Origin: Corynebacterium sp.
Lineage (GTDB): Bacteria; Actinomycetota; Actinomycetes; Mycobacteriales; Mycobacteriaceae
Assembly (NCBI RefSeq): GCF_030152825.1
Contig: NZ_JASLIP010000055.1
Span: 1-11,512 of the forward strand
Length of the DNA: 11,512 nt
Reading direction: 5' to 3'
Shown: in pieces, positions 6,864 through 11,512 of the stretch
Layout of the letters: each line of letters opens with the position of its first letter
How positions within the stretch are numbered: the stretch's first letter is position 1
Program-made: the position numbers and the translations under genes
The notes under the pieces: generated by a model
What the model saw: the letters and a program-made list of their open reading frames with translations, nothing else
Told to the model about the DNA's origin: nothing
The model's database searches: none

Positions 6864-9050
6864 GTGGACCGTGACGGGGCGATCCTCGGTGGCCGATACC
6901 ACCTAGGTGCCAAGATTGGCACTGGTGGCATGGCGGACGTTTATGCCGCCGTCGATGAGCTCCTCGGCCGCGAGGTCGCCGTCAAAATGATGCGGCCGGA
7001 CCTCGCCCGCGATGAGAACTTCCTGGAGCGCTTCCGCCGCGAGGCGCAGAACGCTGCGAAGCTGAACCACCCGGCGATCGTGGCGGTGTACGATACTGGC
7101 CAGACCCCGCCGGAGGATGGCTCCGTGCCCTATATCGTGATGGAGCGCGTGCAGGGCGAAACGCTGCGCGACATCATCCAGGAGTACGGCAAGATGCGGC
7201 TCACGGATGCCGCAGCCATCATGTCCCAGGTCCTTCAGGCGCTGCACTTCAGCCACGAGGCGGGCATCATCCACCGGGACATCAAGCCCGCGAACATCAT
7301 GATCACCAACACCGGCGCGGTGAAGGTGATGGACTTCGGTATCGCCCGTGCCCTGTCTGATTCCTCTTCCGCGATGACGCAGACGGCCGCGGTCATTGGC
7401 ACTGCCCAGTACCTCTCCCCGGAGCAGGCGCGCGGCAAGTCGGCGGATTCCCGCTCCGATATTTACGCCGCTGGCTGCGTGTTCTACGAGCTGGCGACGG
7501 GTCAGCCGCCGTTTTCGGGAGAGTCGCCGTTTTCGGTGGCTTTCCAGCATGTTCAGGACGCCCCGCCGGCACCGTCGACCGTCGAGGGCATGCACCTTTC
7601 CCACCGTGAGGCGGATAGTTTGGACGCCATCGTGCTCACCGCGATGGCGAAGAACCCGGACGACCGCCACGCGGATGCCAAGGAGATGGCGCTGGACCTG
7701 CGGCGGTTGAGCGAGGATCAGGTGCCGCTGGTGGCCAAGCTGCCGGGCGCCGCGGGTCCGGCGGGCGCTGCTGGTTCCCAGGATTCGGGCGGGGGCCGGC
7801 ACCGCGCGGATGAGTCCTCGGGCGCGGGCACGGCTGCCGCCGCTGGTCTCGGCGCTGCCGGCCTGGGCGCCGCTGGTGCTGACGGTGCCGCGAGCGCCAC
7901 GGAGCGCACGGCAGAGCACAGCCTGGGCGACCAGAACTTCGCCAAGAACGGCGAGTACGCATCGGAGCAGGCCGGTGGCTCCTACGGTGGCGGGGCTGCG
8001 GGGGCGTACCCGGCGGCCGCCAGCGCGGGTGCTGCGGGGGCCGAGCCGCCGCCGTCCTTCCCGGACCACGGGAACTACCCGGACACACAGACCCCGCTGA
8101 TTGATGAGGAACCGAAACGTCGCTGGTGGATCCCGGTCGTGGCGATCCTCGCGGTGCTCGCTCTGCTAGGCGCCGGAACCTGGGCGTACGTCGCCTCGGA
8201 CCGGTCGGCCGCGACGGCGGAAACGGTCAACGTCCCGGACGTCAAGAACCTCACCCAGGACGAGGCCGAGCGCAAGCTCCACGACCTGGGCCTGGAGCTG
8301 CGTGTGAAGGAGCGCCCGCACGCCGATATCGAGCGTGGCCGCGTGATCCGCACGGAGCCGGGGCCGAATAGCTCGGTGCCGAAGGGCACGGAGATCTCGC
8401 TGGTGGTCTCCTCCGGTAAGGAGATCACCGAGGTGCCGGACCTGACGGGTATGAACACCTCCGAGGCAGCGCAGCAGCTGAAGGAGGCCGGCCTGAGCCT
8501 GAATAACCGGGTGAAGGAAGAGCCAAGCGATTCCGTGCCGGAGGGCCAGATCACTGAGCAGTCCCCGGCACAGGGTTCGCAGGTCTCTAAGGGCACGAAG
8601 GTCACGATCACGGTGTCCACGGGCCCGCAGGAGGTTCGTGTCCCGGTGGTCACGGGCCAGGATGTCGAGGATGCGCGCTCCAACCTGGAGTCCTCGGGCT
8701 TCACGGTGATCGTCAATAAAGTCGATTCCACGGAGCCGGAGGGCAAGGTCCTGAGCGTCAGCGATGAGGGATCCCACCTGCGTGAGGGCTCCGAGGTGAC
8801 CCTGACGGTCTCCCGCGGGAACCAGTTCCACATGCCGAATGTCTCCGGCAAGGAGTTCGGCCAGGTCTTCAACACCCTGCGTGCCGCGGGCTGGGAGGGC
8901 TCCCCGGATAAGCTGCGCCGCGTGGATGTTCCGACGAATGACCTGGGTCGGGTGGACCGCGTGGCCCGTCAGAAGCCGTCCGAGGGCGCCACGTTGGATA
9001 AGAACGCCACGGTCACGGTGGACGTCTTCATCTTCCGCCTGATCCCGTAG
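6864..9050 (+). CDS. pknB: Transmembrane PASTA-domain Ser/Thr protein kinase PknB
   Basis: Essential-type cell-wall kinase: the outer PASTA repeats bind muropeptides or lipid II and the inner domain phosphorylates wall-synthesis and division factors (known for the family). With the GTG start it has 728 residues. The kinase domain (about 11-275) shows the G-T-G-G-M-A loop, K41, H-R-D139, D157-F-G and activation-loop T172 and T174, which match T171/T173 of mycobacterial PknB. An Ala/Gly-rich linker (about 290-415) leads to a transmembrane helix (about 423-443). Four PASTA repeats follow at about 455-520, 521-589, 590-653 and 654-728; the fourth is the most divergent and ends the protein. Unlike the tightly joined genes before it, pknB has a 177-base leader. 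A 6-bp hairpin follows the stop. Confidence 0.96.
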   Translation: MDRDGAILGGRYHLGAKIGTGGMADVYAAVDELLGREVAVKMMRPDLARDENFLERFRREAQNAAKLNHPAIVAVYDTGQTPPEDGSVPYIVMERVQGETLRDIIQEYGKMRLTDAAAIMSQVLQALHFSHEAGIIHRDIKPANIMITNTGAVKVMDFGIARALSDSSSAMTQTAAVIGTAQYLSPEQARGKSADSRSDIYAAGCVFYELATGQPPFSGESPFSVAFQHVQDAPPAPSTVEGMHLSHREADSLDAIVLTAMAKNPDDRHADAKEMALDLRRLSEDQVPLVAKLPGAAGPAGAAGSQDSGGGRHRADESSGAGTAAAAGLGAAGLGAAGADGAASATERTAEHSLGDQNFAKNGEYASEQAGGSYGGGAAGAYPAAASAGAAGAEPPPSFPDHGNYPDTQTPLIDEEPKRRWWIPVVAILAVLALLGAGTWAYVASDRSAATAETVNVPDVKNLTQDEAERKLHDLGLELRVKERPHADIERGRVIRTEPGPNSSVPKGTEISLVVSSGKEITEVPDLTGMNTSEAAQQLKEAGLSLNNRVKEEPSDSVPEGQITEQSPAQGSQVSKGTKVTITVSTGPQEVRVPVVTGQDVEDARSNLESSGFTVIVNKVDSTEPEGKVLSVSDEGSHLREGSEVTLTVSRGNQFHMPNVSGKEFGQVFNTLRAAGWEGSPDKLRRVDVPTNDLGRVDRVARQKPSEGATLDKNATVTVDVFIFRLIP

Positions 9051-9052
9051 CT

Positions 9053-9067
9053 CCCGCCGGCGGCGGG
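9053..9067 (+). terminator. GC-rich hairpin after pknB, weak terminator candidate
   Basis: CCCGCC (9053-9058) pairs with GGCGGG (9062-9067) around GGC, starting 2 bases after the pknB stop. There is no T-tract, so it is not a classical intrinsic terminator, but it stands at the end of the operon facing the convergent hydrolase gene. Confidence 0.35.
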
Positions 9068-9071
9068 GACG

Positions 9072-9210
9072 TCAGGCCGGGTCGCCGAGCACGTCAGACA
9101 AGTCGCCGGGGGTCGCTACAACGTGGACGTCCGCCCTCGTGGACGTCGCTGCGAAATCGACGCCGGCGCCCCGGAGACGTCGGCCCCACTTGCCGCGTCC
9201 TACCGAGCCC
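9072..9210 (-). other. Convergent intergenic region with a possible decayed reading frame
   Basis: This 139-base stretch lies between pknB and the convergent hydrolase. On the - strand one frame stays open to a TGA at 9072-9074 and gives a natural-looking peptide tail (…R-A-D-V-H-V-V-A-T-P-G-D-L-S-D-V-L-G-D-P-A) in a different frame from the hydrolase, with no start codon of its own outside that gene. It could be the end of a decayed gene or a GC-bias artefact. GACGTC occurs four times in the neighbourhood (9068, 9126, 9142, 9176). Confidence 0.2.
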
Positions 9211-10146
9211 TTAGACGACGGGCACGGTGCGCTGCAGGAACTCCAGCTGCTCGCTGAGGATCTCGTCGTAGGTGGGCTCCACATAAGGGTCGAAGTGCCC
9301 GCCGTGGTGGATGCGCACGGTGGAGTTCGGGATCTTGAGGGCTGCCTTTACGGCGACCATCGTGGGGGTCACGGCGTCCTGGTCCATGACCTGCACCAGG
9401 CTGGGGCAGTTGATGTGCTTCGCCCGCGCCCCCGGGGAGTAGAATCCAATCCATGCGAGCACGCGGGCGGCGACCGTCTCCGGGTACTCGCCCGGCGTCA
9501 CCCCGCTAGCTTCCATCATGGCGTCCTTGCCGGGCACGGCGTCGGGGGTCGTCATGACTCCCATCTCGCCGGGGTGGCCCACCGAGTTGATGTAGCGGGG
9601 CTTGCCGCCCCCGATGCTCTGGAGCAGGTCGGCGGCGACGACGGGCGCCACGCGCAGGCAGCTGCGCAGGCCCACGGCGCGCACGGCGGCGGGCCCGCTG
9701 ATGTGCGGCACCTGGGCGATGAGGGCGGCGAAATTCTCTGGGTTCTTCCTCGCCCCGGCCAGGCTGAGCACGTGCCCGCCGGCGAAGGAGGTTCCCCACC
9801 CGATGATCCGCGCCGCGTCCACCCCGTCGAGGCTGCGGGTGAAGGCCAGTGCCAGCCGCCAGTCCTCGATCTGTTTGCGGATGTCCAGAAGTTGGCGGGG
9901 CTGGCCAGTGCTTTCCCCGAAGTAGCGGTAGTCGAAGACGACCACGATGTAGCCCGCGGCGGCGAAGGCCTCGGCGTAGCGGTAGAGGCCGAGTGCGCGC
10001 GGGGTGCCGAAGCCGTGGGCCATGACGACGGCCGGGCGATTCTCCGGTCCCGCCGCGGTGGGCCGGAAGATGCGTGCCGCGCAGCGCTCACCGTGGGATT
10101 CGAACCACTGGTCCTCGGTTGTGAACTGGGCTTCTGGGGTCGGCAT
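9211..10146 (-). CDS. Alpha/beta-fold hydrolase of unknown substrate
   Basis: 311-residue cytosolic serine hydrolase with no signal peptide or membrane segment. The N-terminal beta-sheet region carries H-G-F-G (oxyanion region, about 48-51) and F-D-Y-R-Y-F-G-E-S. The nucleophile elbow is G-T-S120-F-A-G-G-H, and the likely acid and base are D257 (in M-D-Q-D-A-V-T-P) and H284 (in H-G-G-H-F-D-P-Y), so the triad looks complete. It resembles the dienelactone-hydrolase/S15-like esterase group; the substrate cannot be told. The ATG at 10146 has AAAGGA 7 bases upstream; upstream of it the frame runs only into the shadow of trpG. It lies 80 bases after trpG on the same strand and may be co-transcribed. 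It is not part of the conserved kinase cluster as known in mycobacteria. Confidence 0.85.
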   Translation of the reverse strand: MPTPEAQFTTEDQWFESHGERCAARIFRPTAAGPENRPAVVMAHGFGTPRALGLYRYAEAFAAAGYIVVVFDYRYFGESTGQPRQLLDIRKQIEDWRLALAFTRSLDGVDAARIIGWGTSFAGGHVLSLAGARKNPENFAALIAQVPHISGPAAVRAVGLRSCLRVAPVVAADLLQSIGGGKPRYINSVGHPGEMGVMTTPDAVPGKDAMMEASGVTPGEYPETVAARVLAWIGFYSPGARAKHINCPSLVQVMDQDAVTPTMVAVKAALKIPNSTVRIHHGGHFDPYVEPTYDEILSEQLEFLQRTVPVV

Positions 10147-10226
10147 CGCTTCTTCCTTTCGCTGTGTTGCGTTCAAGGTACATCGCGTGCCGCCCAATGT
10201 TCGCGGTTTTCTGCGTTCTGTTTCCC

Positions 10227-10913
10227 TTACTTGCTCAGCGCGCCGGTGACGGCGAGCTGCTCCTCCTCGATGCGACCGATCAGCTCCTCGTCGATGAGGA
10301 AACCGGCCGCGATCAGCCAGTTCGCAAGCATGCGGTGACCGTATTGGGTCATCACGGACTCGGGGTGGAACTGCACGGAGTGCACCGGCAGGCTGATGTG
10401 CCGCATCGCCATGATCATCCCGGAATCCACCCGCCCGGTGACCGCCAGCACCTCGGGCACGGAGCCCGGATCGACGGTCAGCGAGTGGTAGCGGGTGACG
10501 GTGAACGGACTCGGGATGCCTTGCAGCACGCCGGTGCCGTCGTGGGTCACGGGCGAGGTTTTCCCGTGGTAGAGCTCGTCGGCGCGCACGACCTGGCCCC
10601 CAAAGTGCAGGCCGATGGCCTGGTGGCCGAGGCACACGCCGAACAGCGGAATGCCCTTAGCCACGGCCACGCGGATGATCTGCATGAGGTGCCCGGCGGC
10701 GGTGGGCTCGCCCGGCCCCGGGGACAGCAGGATGGCATCGAACTGGCCAAGCACATCGGCGAGGTTGGCGTCGTCGAAACCTGCCTCGCCGCCGAGCTCG
10801 GGTGCGTTATTGCGCCACACCACGCAGTTCTGCTCGTAGTAGCCGAGCTGCCCGAGGTACTGGACGAGGTTATAAACGAAACTGTCGAAGTTATCGACGA
10901 CCAAGATGCGCAT
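10227..10913 (-). CDS. trpG: Class I glutamine amidotransferase, anthranilate/aminodeoxychorismate synthase component II (TrpG/PabA)
   Basis: Hydrolyses glutamine and passes ammonia to a chorismate-using partner (TrpE for anthranilate, PabB for the folate precursor ADC). The 228-residue protein starts with the typical M-R-I-L-V-V-D-N-F-D-S-F and has L-S-P-G-P-G-E-P (oxyanion strand), the nucleophile C94 in G-V-C-L-G-H-Q, H-G-K-T-S, and H183-P-E185-S, completing the Cys-His-Glu triad. The position between pknB and crgA matches mycobacterial Rv0013, annotated trpG/pabA; with no partner gene nearby, which of the two synthases it serves, or both, is open. The ATG at 10913 matches the family N-terminus, though no Shine-Dalgarno precedes it; an in-frame ATG 14 codons upstream (10955) is less likely. 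It is divergent from crgA. Confidence 0.92.
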   Translation of the reverse strand: MRILVVDNFDSFVYNLVQYLGQLGYYEQNCVVWRNNAPELGGEAGFDDANLADVLGQFDAILLSPGPGEPTAAGHLMQIIRVAVAKGIPLFGVCLGHQAIGLHFGGQVVRADELYHGKTSPVTHDGTGVLQGIPSPFTVTRYHSLTVDPGSVPEVLAVTGRVDSGMIMAMRHISLPVHSVQFHPESVMTQYGHRMLANWLIAAGFLIDEELIGRIEEEQLAVTGALSK

Positions 10914-10920
10914 GGGTGCG

Positions 10921-10926
10921 ATTCTA
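10921..10926 (-). promoter_or_regulatory. -10 box placed for a leaderless trpG transcript
   Basis: On the - strand TAGAAT ends 7 bases before the trpG ATG, so transcription would be expected to begin at or next to the A of the start codon. The lack of any Shine-Dalgarno sequence fits this. The -35 region is weak. Leaderless mRNAs are common in actinobacteria. Confidence 0.5.
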
Positions 10927-10990
10927 TCGCTGTCGTGTTGCACCTGTGCCGCCATGCCCCGTGTGGTGCGGGATTGTCGGGTGTAGCTGC

Positions 10991-10996
10991 TAATAT
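10991..10996 (+). promoter_or_regulatory. Possible -10 box of crgA
   Basis: TAATAT fits the -10 pattern and lies in the 145-base divergent trpG-crgA region, 62 bases before the crgA ATG. No good -35 hexamer is at standard spacing. It would give a 5' leader of about 55 bases holding the hairpin and repeats described separately. Confidence 0.4.
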
Positions 10997-11008
10997 TGGC
11001 CGTTGTAT

Positions 11009-11053
11009 TGGAAGCTGCCTTAGCAGCTGGAAGCACTGCCCTGTAATGGAAGC
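11009..11053 (+). repeat. Three TGGAAGC repeats at 19-bp period in the crgA leader
   Basis: TGGAAGC occurs at 11009, 11028 and 11047, each exactly 19 bases after the last. Copies 1 and 2 are also followed by a near-match CTGCC. Copy 3 supplies the GGAAG that acts as crgA ribosome site, 6 bases before the ATG. Between copies 1 and 2 lies an inverted repeat, AGCTGC-CTTA-GCAGCT (11013-11028). These could be protein-binding direct repeats or a leader structure. Confidence 0.5.
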
Positions 11054-11058
11054 GAATT

Positions 11059-11337
11059 ATGCCTAAGTCAAAGATCAATTCCCCGGAGGAGAACTTCGGT
11101 TCCAGCGCCGCCGCTGGAGTGGATCGCCGTACCCCGGTGAAGCTGAACGCCTCGGGCACGCCACGGTGGTACATCGTGATCATGCTGGGCCTGATGCTGC
11201 TGGGTCTGGCGTGGCTGGTCGTGAACTACATCGCCGGCCCGTCCATCCCGCTGATGGTCACCCTCGGCCCGTGGAATTACCTGATCGGGTTCGGCCTGTT
11301 CATCGTTGGTCTGTTGATGACGATGGGCTGGAAGTAG
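11059..11337 (+). CDS. crgA: Cell division protein CrgA
   Basis: Small actinobacterial membrane protein that joins the divisome and, in mycobacteria, interacts with FtsZ, FtsI, FtsQ and PBPs (known from the family). The 92-residue product starts M-P-K-S-K, has a polar N-terminal cytoplasmic region (1-36), two transmembrane helices (about 37-58 and 70-90) joined by a short loop, and the family-typical L-G-P-W-N-Y before helix 2 with an M-G-W-K end. The ATG has GGAAG 6 bases upstream. It is transcribed away from trpG and followed by a strong terminator, so it is probably monocistronic. In mycobacteria a DUF881 gene (Rv0012) lies between crgA and trpG; none is present here. Confidence 0.94.
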   Translation: MPKSKINSPEENFGSSAAAGVDRRTPVKLNASGTPRWYIVIMLGLMLLGLAWLVVNYIAGPSIPLMVTLGPWNYLIGFGLFIVGLLMTMGWK

Positions 11338-11353
11338 CCCTTCTTCTTTTCTG

Positions 11354-11382
11354 CCCGCCCTGGCTGCCAGGGCGGGTTTTTT
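11354..11382 (+). terminator. Strong intrinsic terminator of crgA
   Basis: A 10-bp perfect stem, CCCGCCCTGG with CCAGGGCGGG, around the loop CTG is followed by six T. It begins 16 bases after the crgA stop. On the opposite strand the hairpin is not followed by a T-run, so it is mainly one-directional. Its T-tract overlaps the stop codon of the convergent gene. Confidence 0.93.
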
Positions 11383-11512
11383 AATTCAGGACGCCAACCA
11401 CGCCGGCCACGATGAGCGCTGCCGCACCGATGAAAAGCGCGCCGGTTTCGGCCCGGCGGAGTTGTGCCGGACCTGCTGTTGGCCCGAGTAGCCCGCGAAC
11501 GGCGAAATAACT
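11381..11512 (-). CDS. C-terminal end of a membrane protein, cut by the window edge
   Basis: 43 codons and a TAA (TTA at 11381-11383) are visible; the rest lies beyond the window. The peptide has a basic/polar stretch (R-R-A-E) and then one hydrophobic helix of about 19 residues rich in Ala, Gly, Ile and Val, ending G-V-L-N. This looks like the last transmembrane segment of an integral membrane protein. Small membrane proteins and a rhomboid-family protease are found near crgA/ppiA in related genomes, so one of these is possible, but the fragment has no diagnostic motif. It converges on crgA. Confidence 0.6.
   Translation of the reverse strand, partial: SYFAVRGLLGPTAGPAQLRRAETGALFIGAAALIVAGVVGVLN

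Noticed and set aside
6903..8069. 388-codon open frame on the - strand opposite pknB
   Set aside because: It covers the kinase domain of pknB in antisense and has no recognisable domain.
9053..9067. Strong bidirectional terminator between pknB and the hydrolase
   Set aside because: The hairpin is only 6 bp and there is no T-tract on either strand; kept only as a weak candidate.
9139..10338. 399-codon open frame on the + strand opposite the hydrolase
   Set aside because: His/Gly/Ala-rich with no motif, while the - strand carries an intact hydrolase with ribosome site and triad.
10147..10635. N-terminal extension of the hydrolase frame upstream of 10146
   Set aside because: It overlaps trpG in another frame; a good ribosome site and a family-like N-terminus support the ATG at 10146.

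Overview
This 11.5 kb window is high-GC DNA whose gene content and order fit the order Mycobacteriales (formerly Corynebacteriales), most likely a Corynebacterium. The evidence is the block fhaB-pstP-rodA-pbpA-pknA-pknB with trpG and crgA next to it, which is the arrangement known around the start of the chromosome in mycobacteria and corynebacteria. The species cannot be fixed from the sequence alone.

Layout. Positions 1-136 are non-coding, with a possible promoter and the ribosome binding site of fhaB. From 137 to 6686 five genes run on the + strand almost without gaps: fhaB (FHA-domain membrane protein), pstP (PP2C Ser/Thr phosphatase), rodA (SEDS peptidoglycan polymerase), pbpA (class B transpeptidase) and pknA (Ser/Thr kinase). 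Two junctions are 4-base stop/start overlaps (ATGA, GTGA) and the other two are gaps of 1-2 bases, which points to co-transcription and translational coupling. A structured 177-base gap follows. Then comes pknB (6864-9050), a Ser/Thr kinase with four extracytoplasmic PASTA repeats.

The direction then changes. An alpha/beta hydrolase (9211-10146) and a TrpG/PabA glutamine amidotransferase (10227-10913) lie on the - strand. trpG is divergent from the small division gene crgA (11059-11337, +). crgA ends in a strong intrinsic terminator, and behind it is the C-terminal end of a convergent membrane-protein gene that runs off the window.

How they work together. RodA polymerises and PbpA cross-links peptidoglycan. 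PknA and PknB are membrane kinases that control growth and division, PknB sensing wall fragments through its PASTA repeats. PstP dephosphorylates the kinases and their substrates. FhaB is a phosphothreonine reader that links phosphorylation to the division/elongation machinery, and CrgA is a divisome scaffold. TrpG/PabA is metabolic (anthranilate and/or aminodeoxychorismate synthesis) and sits here by conserved synteny. The hydrolase is an accessory gene.

I see no undescribed multi-gene system, mobile element, CRISPR array or RNA gene. The most unusual signals are non-coding: a palindrome and hairpin in the leader of pknB, a 19-bp-period TGGAAGC triplet in the leader of crgA, and a promoter placed so that trpG would be leaderless. 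There is also a possible decayed reading frame after pknB, and the hydrolase sits where mycobacteria have no gene.
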